Positions 17,812 to 28,571 are shown, counted from the stretch's first letter. The stretch: DNA of 64,000 bases from Paraburkholderia sp. PREW-6R (GCF_039621805.1 NZ_CP155073.1:2728001-2792000), one strand, 5' to 3'. Notes: a model not told the origin generated them from the sequence alone. A program made the numbers and translations.

Positions 17812-19341
17812 TCAGCCGAGGTCGACCGGCACGAAAATCTGCGCGTTGTCGCGCTGGATCAGCAGCGCGATGCTGTTGCCCGCACCGGCGATCATCTGCT
17901 TTAACTGATCGACGCTCGTGATCGGCCGGCCGTTGACAGCCAGAATCACATCGCCTGGCTGGATACCCGCGCTTTCCGCCGCGCCGCCCGACTGCTGCAC
18001 GAGTAGCCCGTGCGACACCGATGCGCCGCTCTTTTCTTCCGGCGTCAACGGACGCACCGCCACGCCGAGCCGCCCTTGCAGCTGCGTCGGCTGATCGGCT
18101 TTGTCGTTCGACGCTGTCTTCAAATCCGACAGCGAGCCGATCGTCACCTTCAGGTCCTTGGTGGACTTGTCGCGCCACACCTGCACGTTAGCCGAGCTGC
18201 CCGGCGTGAGGCTCGCGACCTGCGACGGCAGATCCGACGAGTCAGTGACCGGCTCGCCATTCACCGACAGGATCACGTCGCCAGGCTGCAGCCCGGCCTT
18301 CGCGGCGGGACCGCCCGGGTCGACCGAACTGACGAGCGCGCCCTGCGGCTTTTGCATGCCGAACGAATCGGCGAGCGTCTGGTTCATGCCCTGCACGGCC
18401 ACACCCAGGCGCCCGCGGCTCACGTGGCCCGTCTTGACGATATCGTCCTTGACCTTGATCGCTTCACTGATCGGGATCGCGAACGACAGGCCCTGGAAGC
18501 CGCCCGTCTGCGAGTAGATCATCGAATTGATGCCGATCACTTCGCCTTGCAGGTTAAAGAGCGGACCACCTGAATTGCCCGGATTGACCGGCACGTCGGT
18601 CTGAATGAACGGCGTGTAGTTCTCGTTGGGCAACGAACGCGACTTCGCGCTGATGATGCCGGAGGTCACCGTATTGTCGAAACCGTAAGGCGAGCCGATC
18701 GCGACGACCCACTGCCCCACTTTGCTCTGGCGCGGATCGCCGATCTTCACGGTCGGCAGATTGCTGGCGTCGATCTTCAGCACGGCGACGTCGGACTGCT
18801 TGTCGGCGCCCACCACCTTGGCCTTGAACTCGCGTTTGTCGGTGAGCTTGACGGTCACGACATTGGCGCCGTCCACCACGTGCGCGTTGGTCAGGATATA
18901 GCCGTCCGCGCTGACGATAAAGCCTGAACCGAGGCTCGCGCTCGGCTGGTCGGCCGCGTCACCGCCCTCGCCGCCGTCGCCGCCTTGCATCCCGGGCATA
19001 CCGCCGAAGAAGTGTTTGTAGAACTGATAGAAGGGATCGCTCGGGTCGATCGGCAACTGATTGCCGCCACTATTGCCGTTACCCGGATTGCCGCGCAATG
19101 CGGTCTGCTTGACTACGTGCTTCGCGCTGATGTTGACGACCGCCGGGCCGTAGGTTTCGACGAGGCCCGAAAAATCGGGAATGCCGGTTTTCGCGGCAGC
19201 TTCAGCGGGCATCATCGCGGCCTGCGCCGGCGAGATGACCTGCGGCGCGGGCACGTCGCGATGCCCCGCCACGTAGCCGGCGGACAGCGCCACGGCTACA
19301 GCTACGGCAACCGCACTGCGAGACAAGGTTTTCGCGTTCAT
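17812..19341 (-). CDS. degP: DegP/HtrA-type periplasmic serine endoprotease
   Basis: 509-residue S1C protease for envelope protein quality control. It has an N-terminal signal anchor, a Gly/Gln-rich LA-type loop (residues about 83-135), the catalytic triad His 154 (TNAHVVDG), Asp 184 (SDVAVLKID) and Ser 257 (GNSGGP), and two PDZ domains, the second ending close to the C-terminus. The layout matches DegP/MucD. It is followed by its own terminator and preceded by 181 bases containing two QseB/PmrA-type boxes, directly next to a two-component system on the same strand, so regulation by that system is likely. Confidence 0.95.
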   Translation of the reverse strand: MNAKTLSRSAVAVAVAVALSAGYVAGHRDVPAPQVISPAQAAMMPAEAAAKTGIPDFSGLVETYGPAVVNISAKHVVKQTALRGNPGNGNSGGNQLPIDPSDPFYQFYKHFFGGMPGMQGGDGGEGGDAADQPSASLGSGFIVSADGYILTNAHVVDGANVVTVKLTDKREFKAKVVGADKQSDVAVLKIDASNLPTVKIGDPRQSKVGQWVVAIGSPYGFDNTVTSGIISAKSRSLPNENYTPFIQTDVPVNPGNSGGPLFNLQGEVIGINSMIYSQTGGFQGLSFAIPISEAIKVKDDIVKTGHVSRGRLGVAVQGMNQTLADSFGMQKPQGALVSSVDPGGPAAKAGLQPGDVILSVNGEPVTDSSDLPSQVASLTPGSSANVQVWRDKSTKDLKVTIGSLSDLKTASNDKADQPTQLQGRLGVAVRPLTPEEKSGASVSHGLLVQQSGGAAESAGIQPGDVILAVNGRPITSVDQLKQMIAGAGNSIALLIQRDNAQIFVPVDLG

Positions 19342-19400
19342 CGTGTACTCCTGACTGGGAGAAAAGGCTGTGGAATGTCTCGAAGCGTACGGGGCATCGC

Positions 19401-19416
19401 TTAAAAGAGTCTTAAG
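19401..19416 (-). promoter_or_regulatory. QseB/PmrA-type box, proximal to degP
   Basis: On the minus strand CTTAA-N6-TTTAA, one mismatch from the QseB/PmrA direct repeat CTTAA-N6-CTTAA. It lies 60 bases upstream of the degP start codon, a position suitable for a site overlapping a -35 element. Confidence 0.6.
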
Positions 19417-19453
19417 CAGCGGCCGACGCTTCCCGAACCTTTACCGGGCTCTT

Positions 19454-19469
19454 TTAAGCCCTGTTTAAG
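19454..19469 (-). promoter_or_regulatory. QseB/PmrA-type box, distal to degP
   Basis: On the minus strand CTTAA-ACAGGG-CTTAA, an exact match to the direct repeat recognised by QseB and PmrA (BasR) response regulators. It is 38 bases upstream of the proximal box. The neighbouring response regulator gene is of this subfamily. Confidence 0.68.
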
Positions 19470-19522
19470 GCACGTTTCGATCCATTCCCGACACGTTACG
19501 AACGCCAGGCTCTCCTTTCGAT

Positions 19523-20824
19523 TCAGAAGCGCACGGTGACCTGCAAGCCGCCCGCTGGCGATTCGTCGAGCGAGATGGCCGCGTGATGCTGCGTCGCGAT
19601 GCGGCGCACGATCGCGAGGCCAAGGCCGGAGCCCGCCACGTCCGTGCGCACGCGATTCTCGCCCGCGCCGGCGCGGTAGAACCGATCGAACACGCGATCG
19701 CGCTCGGCTGGCGCAATGCCCGGCCCGCTGTCCGCGATACGCACCACGGGGTGCCCTTCCTCGACACGCAGGCCGACATCGACACGGCCGCCGCGCGGCG
19801 TGTACTTGGTCGCGTTGTCGACGAGATTGTTGAACATTACCCGCAGCGCTTCCGGGTCGCCGATCACGGTGGCGGATTCGTTTGCGTCGATGCCGAGGTC
19901 CACGCCGCGATTCTGCGCGAGCGGCGAATAAGCGATCACGCAGTCCTGCAGCAACGCGCGCAGATCGATCGCGTCGGTTGCGGCAAGCCCGTCCGGCTCG
20001 GAACGCGCCAGCGCGAGCAGTTGCTCGGCCAGACGCGTGGCGCGCGTCACGCCCGCCTGCAGATCGGCGAGCGCCTCGCTGCGGGCGGCGTCGTCCTTGG
20101 CGCGTGCCACGAGTTGCGACTGGATCTGCACGGCGGCAAGCGGCGTGCGCAGTTCGTGCGCGGCATCGGCGACAAACGCTTTCTGGATATCCAGCGCGGT
20201 GGCCAGCCGCTCCAGCAGTCCGTTCAGTGCGCGCACGAGCGGCTGCACCTCGAGCGGCAGACGCTGATCGGGCAGCGGATCGAGCGCCTCGGGATGCCGC
20301 GCGTCGAGCGCGGTCGTGACACGTCGCAGAGGCCGCAGCCCGCGCCCGACGATCACCCACACGGCAAGCCCCAGCAGCGGCAACAGCACGATCAGCGGCC
20401 ACAGCGTGCGCAGCGCGACGTTGGCCGCAAGCCGGTTGCGCACCGACACCGGCTGCGCGAGCTGCACGACGTTATCGCCGACGATCGCACCATAGACGCG
20501 CCATTCGCCGCGGTCCGTGTGCTCGGTGGAAAAGCCGAGTTCGGCGCGCGGCGCGAGCGGCGCGCGCGGACGCGAGTAGTACATCAGCACGCCGTTGCGA
20601 TTCCAGATCTGCAGTACGATGCCTTCGTCGCCGGTATCGCGCGAACCCAGCACCTGTGAGAACGGTTCCGACGGCAACGCCGCCGCAATCTGCTCCAGCT
20701 GATAATCAAACAGTTCATTGGCTTCGGCGAGCGCCTGCCGGTAAATCAGCCAGCCTGCGATACCCACGCCGAGCAACACCAGCGCAAGCAGCCAGAACAG
20801 CAACTGACGACGAATCGAACGCAT
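19523..20824 (-). CDS. Sensor histidine kinase (QseC/PmrB-like)
   Basis: 433-residue membrane kinase. A first membrane helix (about residues 8-28), a periplasmic sensor of about 110 residues and a second helix (about 141-160) are followed by a HAMP segment. The phosphoacceptor is His 223 in DAAHELRTP, with the N box NLVDNATKYTP and G boxes DSGPGI and GSGLGLAI downstream. It starts four bases after the response regulator stop, so the two are co-translated. The ligand is unknown; the subfamily includes QseC and TctE. Confidence 0.93.
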   Translation of the reverse strand: MRSIRRQLLFWLLALVLLGVGIAGWLIYRQALAEANELFDYQLEQIAAALPSEPFSQVLGSRDTGDEGIVLQIWNRNGVLMYYSRPRAPLAPRAELGFSTEHTDRGEWRVYGAIVGDNVVQLAQPVSVRNRLAANVALRTLWPLIVLLPLLGLAVWVIVGRGLRPLRRVTTALDARHPEALDPLPDQRLPLEVQPLVRALNGLLERLATALDIQKAFVADAAHELRTPLAAVQIQSQLVARAKDDAARSEALADLQAGVTRATRLAEQLLALARSEPDGLAATDAIDLRALLQDCVIAYSPLAQNRGVDLGIDANESATVIGDPEALRVMFNNLVDNATKYTPRGGRVDVGLRVEEGHPVVRIADSGPGIAPAERDRVFDRFYRAGAGENRVRTDVAGSGLGLAIVRRIATQHHAAISLDESPAGGLQVTVRF

Positions 20825-20828
20825 CGGC

Positions 20829-21491
20829 TCAGCCGTCCTTCGCGATCATGTAGCCCAGCCCGCGGACGTTGCGGATCAGCTCGGCCCCGAGCTTCTTGCG
20901 TAGCGCATGAATGTAGACCTCGACCGTATTGCTGCCGATTTCCTCGCCCCATCCGTACATTTTTTCCTCGAGTTGACTCTTCGAGAGTACAGCGCCCGGC
21001 CGTGCGAGCAACGCCTCGAGCAGCGCGAATTCACGCGCTGACAGCGCCACCGGCGCGCCGTCGAGCGTCACCTGATGAGACGCGGGGTCGAGCGTGAGAT
21101 TGCCGTGGCGGATCGTCGAGTCGCTGCGCCCCGATTGACGGCGGATCAGCGCGCGCATGCGGGCGCCGAGTTCATCGAGATCGAAAGGTTTGACAAGGTA
21201 ATCGTCGGCGCCCGCGTCGAGGCCTTTCACCCGATCGGCGACGGCATCGCGCGCGGTAACGATCAGCACGGGGAGCGCATGGCCGCGCGCACGCAGCGTG
21301 CGCAGCACGTCGAGCCCGTCGCGTTTGGGCAGACCGAGGTCGAGCAGCACGAGATCGTAAGGCTGACTGCCTGCCGCGCTGAGCGCCGCTTCGCCGTCTT
21401 CGACCCAGTCGACCGCGAAGCCCTCGCCGCGCAGTGCCTTACGCACGCCTTCGGCGATCATCCGGTCGTCTTCGACAAGCAATATGCGCAT
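20829..21491 (-). CDS. Response regulator, OmpR family (QseB/PmrA-like)
   Basis: 220-residue DNA-binding response regulator. The receiver domain has the acidic pair Glu7/Asp8-Asp9, the phosphorylation site Asp 51 (LLLDLGLP) and Lys in LVKPFD; the winged-helix domain ends with EVYIHALRKKLG and IRNVRGLGYM. The start is the ATG at the conserved MRILLVEDD; 19 more residues are open upstream. Paired with the adjacent kinase. CTTAA-N6-CTTAA sites near degP are the expected targets for this subfamily, while none is visible in front of this gene itself. Confidence 0.93.
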   Translation of the reverse strand: MRILLVEDDRMIAEGVRKALRGEGFAVDWVEDGEAALSAAGSQPYDLVLLDLGLPKRDGLDVLRTLRARGHALPVLIVTARDAVADRVKGLDAGADDYLVKPFDLDELGARMRALIRRQSGRSDSTIRHGNLTLDPASHQVTLDGAPVALSAREFALLEALLARPGAVLSKSQLEEKMYGWGEEIGSNTVEVYIHALRKKLGAELIRNVRGLGYMIAKDG

Positions 21492-21954
21492 GGTTGTACG
21501 GTTCCAGAACGTTCGATGATGCCGCATTCTAGCGCCCGCACCCGGCATGCGGGCCGCGTGGCGCTTTTTCCACCGCAGCGTGGCGGCATGTCTCTACAAT
21601 GAGCGCTCCGCGTCGCGCGATGCTTCGACTCGCGCGCGGGAAGTGATGCGCAACGTATGAAGCCGCACCACTTGAAGGACCGACCGATGCCGCGTTGGCA
21701 GACGTGCGATCCGGCTGCAAACGGCAAGCGCCGAGCTTTGCCATTTACACCGAGGTTGCCGCACGCAAGACGCGCCGAACAAAAAATTGCTCTAACGCCC
21801 TGTTCTCTGCCCGTTCATGACGCTCGCTTTACTGTCTTCCTTTGCGCGCCGCGTAGCGCTGCGCGCCCGGTCCTCCGCTACGGCGTCTGCTGGTTCTGCT
21901 GGTTCTTGTGGTTCATCTGATTCCTCCCTTTCCTCCGTTACCTTTCCGGCTTCC
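21492..21954. other. Intergenic region between the response regulator and dacB
   Basis: No convincing gene. A short hairpin CCCGCA/TGCGGG lies at about 21536-21555. The stretch from 21817 is open in frame with dacB and starts with ATG, but its Ser/Ala-rich translation looks like leader DNA. Promoters for both divergent genes must be here; I cannot place them confidently. Confidence 0.4.
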
Positions 21955-23571
21955 ATGCGCGCCGCGGTTTTGACCGCGGGCCGCAGCGAGCGCGGCGTTC
22001 ACCGCTTCGCATTGCGCACCGGCGCATGGCTGCTCGCGTGCGCCGCGCTCGGCGGCTACGGCACGTCGCTGCCGCTTGCAGCGCAGGCGCGGGTCAAAGC
22101 CGAGCACCCGAGCATCAACGTCACCACCGTGTTGCCGCGGCCCGTCATGGCCGGACTGCAACGGGCGCACGTGCCGTTGTCGTCGATCAGCGTGGTGGTG
22201 GAGAAAGTGGGCGACCGCACGCCGATCGTCGCGCTAAATGCCGGCAAGCCGATGATGCCCGCGTCGACGATGAAACTCGTCACCACCTACTCCGGCCTGT
22301 CGATTCTCGGCCCCGACTACCGCTGGCGCACGAGCGCTTACGCGGATGGCACGGTCGACGAGAACGGCGTGCTGCACGGCAATCTGTACATTCAGGGCAC
22401 CGGCGATCCGAAGCTCGTGCCGGAAGAACTGATCGATCTCGTGCAGAAGATCCACAAGGCGGGCATCAATGGTATCGACGGCGCGCTCGTGCTCGACAAG
22501 CGCTACTTCGATCCGTCCACGCGCGACCTGCCGCCATTCGACGACGACGCCACCGCGCCTTACAACGTCGGCCCCGATCCGCTGCTGTACGCGTTCAAGT
22601 CGCTGTCGTTCACGCTCACGCCCTCGCCCGACGGCAGTGTCGCGATCGACGTGCTGCCCGCGCTCGCGCAACTGCAGATCGACAATCAGATGCGCGCGGT
22701 GAACGGACCATGCCGTGGCGACGCGGCTTCGGTTTCGCCTGCGGTCACGCCGCAGCCGAACGGCACGCTGGTCGCCTCGTTTGCCGGCGACTACCCGGTG
22801 CGCTGCGGCCCGCGCACGATCAACGTCGCGGTGCTCGATCACTCGGCGTTCTTTGCCGGCGGTTTTCTCGCGTTGTGGAAGCAGACGGGCGGCACGTTCA
22901 ACGGAACGACGCGCGAAGGCGCCGTACCTGTTGGCGCAAAACTGGTCGCCACGCATCAGGGGCCGATGCTGTCCGACATCGTTCGCGACATCAACAAGTT
23001 CAGCAACAACACGATGGCGCGCAACCTGTTTCTGACCATCGGCGCCGCTGAAGAAAAAGGTCCCGCCACGCCCGCGAAAGCGGCGCGCGCGATTCAGGCG
23101 TTCCTGCACCGCGACGCGCTCGACATGGAATATCTGACGCTCGACAACGGCTCGGGGCTCTCACGCGAGGAACACGTGACCGCGCTCTCGCTTGCCGATC
23201 TGCTGCAGCGCGCCAATGCAAGCCCGGTTGCGCAGGTGTTCGTCGAGTCGCTGCCTATTGCGGGCGTCGACGGCACGATGCGCAACCGCCTCACCAACGC
23301 GGGCGCGGGTGGCAACGCGCACATCAAGACCGGCACCTTGCGCGACGTGCGCGCGATTGCCGGTTATGTCGCTTCCGCCGACGGCAACAGCTACGTCGTG
23401 GTGAGCATCATCAACGATCCGCATTCCGAGGCGGCCGGCGCCGCGCATGACGCGTTGCTCGAATGGGTTTATCAGGGACCGTCGCAGGGCTTGACGAAAG
23501 TGTCGGCGCCCATCATGGAAGCGCCTGTCGGCAAGCCCAGGAAAAACCCGCACAAGCGCGGCGCTCACTGA
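21955..23571 (+). CDS. dacB: D-alanyl-D-alanine carboxypeptidase/endopeptidase (PBP4)
   Basis: 538-residue class C penicillin-binding protein of the S13 peptidase family, which trims or cleaves peptidoglycan cross-links in the periplasm. The three active-site motifs are present: SxxK as ASTMKL (Ser about 104), SxN as KFSNNTMAR and KTG as HIKTGTL. The large insertion typical of PBP4 lies between the first two. The start at 21955 is chosen because it puts a normal signal peptide (core GAWLLACAALGG, cleavage near AAQA) at the N-terminus; an ATG at 21817 would add 46 Ser/Ala-rich residues in front of it. Neither start has a good ribosome site. Confidence 0.92.
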   Translation: MRAAVLTAGRSERGVHRFALRTGAWLLACAALGGYGTSLPLAAQARVKAEHPSINVTTVLPRPVMAGLQRAHVPLSSISVVVEKVGDRTPIVALNAGKPMMPASTMKLVTTYSGLSILGPDYRWRTSAYADGTVDENGVLHGNLYIQGTGDPKLVPEELIDLVQKIHKAGINGIDGALVLDKRYFDPSTRDLPPFDDDATAPYNVGPDPLLYAFKSLSFTLTPSPDGSVAIDVLPALAQLQIDNQMRAVNGPCRGDAASVSPAVTPQPNGTLVASFAGDYPVRCGPRTINVAVLDHSAFFAGGFLALWKQTGGTFNGTTREGAVPVGAKLVATHQGPMLSDIVRDINKFSNNTMARNLFLTIGAAEEKGPATPAKAARAIQAFLHRDALDMEYLTLDNGSGLSREEHVTALSLADLLQRANASPVAQVFVESLPIAGVDGTMRNRLTNAGAGGNAHIKTGTLRDVRAIAGYVASADGNSYVVVSIINDPHSEAAGAAHDALLEWVYQGPSQGLTKVSAPIMEAPVGKPRKNPHKRGAH

Positions 23572-23732
23572 GTATTTCTTCTATAGCGCTGCGCGCCGCG
23601 ACGCGTGCGAGCGTGTACGCTGTCGGGCAGTGTTGGAGGGGCGCAAAGTGCAGCGCGCGCGGCCCACTCGAACGATAACGACAGCGACCGCCGCCACCCG
23701 CGCGGCGGCCAGGGACCACGGAGGAAGACACG

Positions 23733-24671
23733 ATGCAATTCGACGCCGAATTGCTGCTGCTCGCCATGGCGCCGGTCTTTCTCGCATGCATTGGCTGGGA
23801 GGCGTGGCACCTGCGGCGCACGCGCCCGGACGCGCAGCTCTATAGCTGGCGCGACACGCTCTGCAACGCCGCGCTCGCGCTCATGCAGCAAGCCGCCGAC
23901 AAGCTCGCTTGGCTTGTCGTCATTCCCGTCTACGCATTTGTCTACGACCACTACCGCGTCTACACGTGGCCCGCTGGCTGGGTCTCGTTCATCGTGCTGT
24001 TCGTCGCGCAGGATCTGCTCTACTACGTCTTTCACCGTTGCAGCCACCGTGTGCGCTGGCTGTGGGCCGCGCACGTCGTGCATCACTCGTCGGAGCGGAT
24101 GAATTTTTCGACCGCGTTCCGGCAGAGCCTGATGTATCCGGTTGCGGGCATGTGGCTGTTCTGGATTCCGCTCGCCGTGCTGGGATTCGCGCCGAAGCAG
24201 ATTGTCGCCATCGTGCTGATCAATCTCGGCTTTCAATTTTTCGTGCACACGCAGGCAATCGGCAAACTCGGCTGGCTCGAATACGTGTTCAACACGCCGT
24301 CCATCCACCGCGTACATCACGCGCGCAATGATCGTTATATCGACCGCAACTATGCCGGCGTGCTGGTGATCTGGGATCGGCTGTTCGGCAGCTACGTCGA
24401 CGAAGATCCGCACGACGCGCCCGTCTACGGCATTGTCGAGCCGCTGCACACCTATAACCCGCTGAGGGCGACGTTTCACGAATGGGCGTCGATGGCGCGC
24501 GATGTCGCGAGCGTGCGCGGCTGGCGCAACAAGTGTCGCGCGCTTTTCGCGCCGCCGGCGTGGGCCGCCGATTATCACGCCCGCTTCGGCGAGCGCCCGT
24601 CGTTGCCGCGCGGCGACACGAATCCGCGCCAAAACCCTACGGGCGCGTTTCAAACGTCACGCAGACGCTAG
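23733..24671 (+). CDS. Fatty acid hydroxylase/sterol desaturase family membrane protein
   Basis: 312-residue di-iron membrane oxygenase. Three histidine boxes are visible: HRCSH at about residue 102, HVVHH at about 114 and HRVHH near 190, together with several membrane helices. Family members hydroxylate or desaturate lipid chains such as sterols, carotenoids or sphingolipid-like lipids; the substrate here is unknown. The ATG has GGAGGAAG nine bases upstream. It is not tightly linked to the flanking genes. Confidence 0.88.
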   Translation: MQFDAELLLLAMAPVFLACIGWEAWHLRRTRPDAQLYSWRDTLCNAALALMQQAADKLAWLVVIPVYAFVYDHYRVYTWPAGWVSFIVLFVAQDLLYYVFHRCSHRVRWLWAAHVVHHSSERMNFSTAFRQSLMYPVAGMWLFWIPLAVLGFAPKQIVAIVLINLGFQFFVHTQAIGKLGWLEYVFNTPSIHRVHHARNDRYIDRNYAGVLVIWDRLFGSYVDEDPHDAPVYGIVEPLHTYNPLRATFHEWASMARDVASVRGWRNKCRALFAPPAWAADYHARFGERPSLPRGDTNPRQNPTGAFQTSRRR

Positions 24672-24765
24672 AAGATTCTGTAAGCTGTCGTCACGCCGCC
24701 GACGCGGTGGGCGCTGCCTGCACCACACGGCACCAAGGCCATACAAACGAGGAGATGTAGTCAAC

Positions 24766-26013
24766 ATGAGTCAAACAGCATCGAGGAAACAACCGTGGCT
24801 GCGCGCCACGCAGATCGCGCTGGCGAGCACCGCATTTGCCCTGCTCGCAGCCTGCGGCGGTGGCGGCGACAATAACAATTCGAGCAGCACGCCGGCAGGC
24901 GGCGTCAAACTGCAGGTCGTGTCGTTCGGCGACAGCCTGTCCGACGTGGGCACCTATGCGCCGGTGATCCAGTCGAGTTTCGGCGGCGGCCGCTTCACGA
25001 CCAATCCGGGCGAAGTGTGGACGCAGAAGGTCGCGGAATACTACGGCGGCACGCTGACAGCCGCCTACGTGGGCGGCTTCGGCCAGCCGCTCGTCGCGAC
25101 AGGCGGCTATGGTTATGCACAAGGCGGATCGGACGTCGTCAACGCCCAAGGCCAAGGCTGGGCGCCGAACAACATGGCGGCCACGACGGTGCCGGTCGTC
25201 ACTCAGGTGGCCAACTACCTGAGCGCGCATGCAAGCTTCAACTCGAACCAGCTCGTGCTCATCAACGGTGGTGCCAACGACATCTTCCAGTTCGCGGGGA
25301 CAACCGCGAATCTGACTGCTCTTGGCGCTGCGCTTCAGACGCAATACCCGTTGCTCGTGCAGGCCGGCAAGCTGCCGAACTCGCAGGCGGGCCAGGTGGC
25401 GTTCATCGTCGGCTACCTGCAGCAGTTGTCGAACCCGCAGATCGCGACCGCCGCGAGCCAGCTCGCAGCGCAGGTTCAAACCATCGTCAATTCGGGTGCG
25501 ACGCACGTGGTGGTGGCAACGGTGCCGGACATCGGCAACACGCCGCTCGGCGTCCAGGCCAACGCGAGCGCGCCGGGTTCGGCTGCGTTGTTGACGGGCA
25601 TCACCGCCGCATTCAACTACCTGCTGGTTCAGAACCTGACGGCCCTCGGTCTGGTGAGTTCAGGCAAGGTTATCGTCGCCGATGCGTTCACGTGGCTGGA
25701 TCAGCAGTTGCCGAACTACAAGGCGCTGGGCTTCACGGTCTCCAATACGGATACGGCCTGTAACCTGAGCCTGATGGTGAAGAACGCCACGGCTTACGCG
25801 ACGGCCAATCCCAGCGCAACAAACGGTTTGACGCCGGCTCAGTACGGCGCCCAGTTCGGTTCGTCGCTGTTCTGTTCGCCGCAGACGTACACGGTGGCCG
25901 GCGCCGACCAGACCTACATGTTCGCGGACACGGTCCACCCGAGCACGCACACGCACGCGTTGTTTGCACAGTACGTGCAGCAGCAGATTGCCGCGACGGG
26001 TTTGGGGAAATAA
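24766..26013 (+). CDS. GDSL/SGNH-family esterase lipoprotein
   Basis: 415-residue secreted esterase or lipase. A lipoprotein signal ends in LLAACG (Cys about 30) and is followed by a Gly/Asn/Ser linker. Block I is FGDSLSDVG with the nucleophile Ser 57, block III GGANDIFQF provides the Asn, and block V DTVHPST provides the Asp-His pair near the C-terminus. The ATG has GAGGAG upstream; the longer open frame upstream overlaps the hydroxylase gene. A strong terminator follows. Probably anchored in the outer membrane; substrate unknown. Confidence 0.92.
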   Translation: MSQTASRKQPWLRATQIALASTAFALLAACGGGGDNNNSSSTPAGGVKLQVVSFGDSLSDVGTYAPVIQSSFGGGRFTTNPGEVWTQKVAEYYGGTLTAAYVGGFGQPLVATGGYGYAQGGSDVVNAQGQGWAPNNMAATTVPVVTQVANYLSAHASFNSNQLVLINGGANDIFQFAGTTANLTALGAALQTQYPLLVQAGKLPNSQAGQVAFIVGYLQQLSNPQIATAASQLAAQVQTIVNSGATHVVVATVPDIGNTPLGVQANASAPGSAALLTGITAAFNYLLVQNLTALGLVSSGKVIVADAFTWLDQQLPNYKALGFTVSNTDTACNLSLMVKNATAYATANPSATNGLTPAQYGAQFGSSLFCSPQTYTVAGADQTYMFADTVHPSTHTHALFAQYVQQQIAATGLGK

Positions 26014-26051
26014 GTCGAAGGCAGCCGCCTTGCGGCTTTCACCGATGGTTG

Positions 26052-26087
26052 AAACGCCCGGCTTGCTGGTCAAGCCGGGCGTTTTTT
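26052..26087 (+). terminator. Intrinsic terminator of the GDSL esterase gene
   Basis: AACGCCCGGCTTG / CAAGCCGGGCGTT stem with a five-base loop followed by six T. It is strong and symmetric enough to act in one direction only, because no A run precedes it. Confidence 0.9.
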
Positions 26088-26148
26088 GTTTGTTGACGCC
26101 GCATTGCGGATGCAGACCGGCTGCGGGCGTTTCGCAAAGGCCGTACGA

Positions 26149-26220
26149 ATCTCGCAAGTCGCGCGGATTTCGCAAGTCACACGGATCTCGCAAGTCACAC
26201 GGATCTGGCAAGTCGCACGA
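26149..26220. repeat. 18-bp tandem repeat (four units)
   Basis: Four 18-bp units with consensus atctcgcaagtcacacgg, the outer ones with two to four changes, followed by decaying gtcgcacaaagcgcac-like half units to about 26265. It lies between the esterase terminator and the end of tsaC, in DNA without a gene. Confidence 0.85.
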
Positions 26221-26278
26221 GTCGCACAAAGCGCACAAAAGGCACAGGCCGCCGCAGCCGCAGCCGCACAAACCGCAT

Positions 26279-27352
26279 TTATCCTTGTGCTTCGAACGCA
26301 GCGGCGGCCCGACCGAGCCGATCATTGACCGCGATCCATTCGATCGTGTCCGGCAGTTTCTCGATCAGAATCCTCGACACGTTCGCGCGATCCAGCGCTC
26401 GCAGCAAGCCGTATAGTTCGCGCGCATAGACATGCGGGTCTTCGGGTGCCGCGATGAAATGCACGCCCTCCGCATCGGCCCAATGACCGGCGCGGGAGGC
26501 ACGCGCGACCAGCGCCACGCGTTCCCCTGCGTCCCGCCCGGCGAGCAGCGGTTCGAGCATGCCGAAGGGCAGCAACGCCAGCGGCGTGCGCGGCGCGTAA
26601 TGCGCTTTCAACGTACCGGACGCACGCGGCGCGGTGGCGTCCGAACCGTCCGGCAAACGCGGCGATTCGCCCAGCACGTCCGCGATATCTTGCGGCGTCA
26701 CGCGACCGGGCCGGAGCAACGCCGGAAAGCCGCGCGACAGATCCAGAATGGTCGATTCAATGCCGACATCGGACGCGCCGCCGTCCAGCACGTGAATCGC
26801 GCTGCCGAATTCGTCGCGTACGTGCTGCGCCGTGGTGGGGCTGACATGACCAAAGCGGTTCGCCGACGGGGCAGCGACGCCGCCATGACCGCCGCGCAAT
26901 GCGCTGAATGCGTCCAGCAGCGCTTGCGCAACCGGATGCGACGGGCAGCGCAAACCGACCGAATCCTGCCCACCGCTCACGGCCGGATTGATACGCTGCG
27001 CGCGCTTCAGGATCAGCGTGAGCGGGCCGGGCCAGAATGCATCGATCAGGCGTTGCGCGTCGGCCGGCAAATGGTCGACCCAATAAGCCGGGTCGCCTTG
27101 GGGCGCGAGATGAACGATCACGGGATGGTTGGCCGGCCGCCCCTTTGCCGCGTAAATGCGTGCGACGGCGTCCGGGCTTTCGGCGTCGCCACCCAGGCCG
27201 TACACCGTCTCGGTAGGAAACGCGACGAGGCCGCCTGCGTCGAGCAACGCTGCCGCGTGCTCAATCTGCGCGGCGCTGACGGGCAGGTCGCCGGACGCGC
27301 CCGCGAGGATGTCGCGCGCCGGGCTTCCGGCAGGTTTCTGTTGGTCCGGCAT
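26279..27352 (-). CDS. tsaC: L-threonylcarbamoyladenylate synthase (Sua5/YwlC type)
   Basis: 357 residues. The N-terminal YrdC domain (about 30-225) makes threonylcarbamoyl-AMP for the tRNA t6A modification; it shows FPTETVYGLGG, the basic KGRPANHP segment and SANRFGH. The additional C-terminal Sua5 domain (about 255-350) places it in the longer Sua5 type, not the short E. coli TsaC type. It is the last gene of the purC-purE-purK cluster, starting 10 bases after purK. The GC-rich stop region abuts the 18-bp repeat. Confidence 0.93.
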   Translation of the reverse strand: MPDQQKPAGSPARDILAGASGDLPVSAAQIEHAAALLDAGGLVAFPTETVYGLGGDAESPDAVARIYAAKGRPANHPVIVHLAPQGDPAYWVDHLPADAQRLIDAFWPGPLTLILKRAQRINPAVSGGQDSVGLRCPSHPVAQALLDAFSALRGGHGGVAAPSANRFGHVSPTTAQHVRDEFGSAIHVLDGGASDVGIESTILDLSRGFPALLRPGRVTPQDIADVLGESPRLPDGSDATAPRASGTLKAHYAPRTPLALLPFGMLEPLLAGRDAGERVALVARASRAGHWADAEGVHFIAAPEDPHVYARELYGLLRALDRANVSRILIEKLPDTIEWIAVNDRLGRAAAAFEAQG

Positions 27353-27362
27353 GGCGTTCGTG

Positions 27363-28571
<1,209 letters not shown>

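Noticed and set aside
25660..26325. Minus-strand frame with Cys/Asp/Leu repeats (CDLRDP)
   Set aside because: The repeat is only the translation of the 18-bp DNA repeat and overlaps the end of the GDSL gene.
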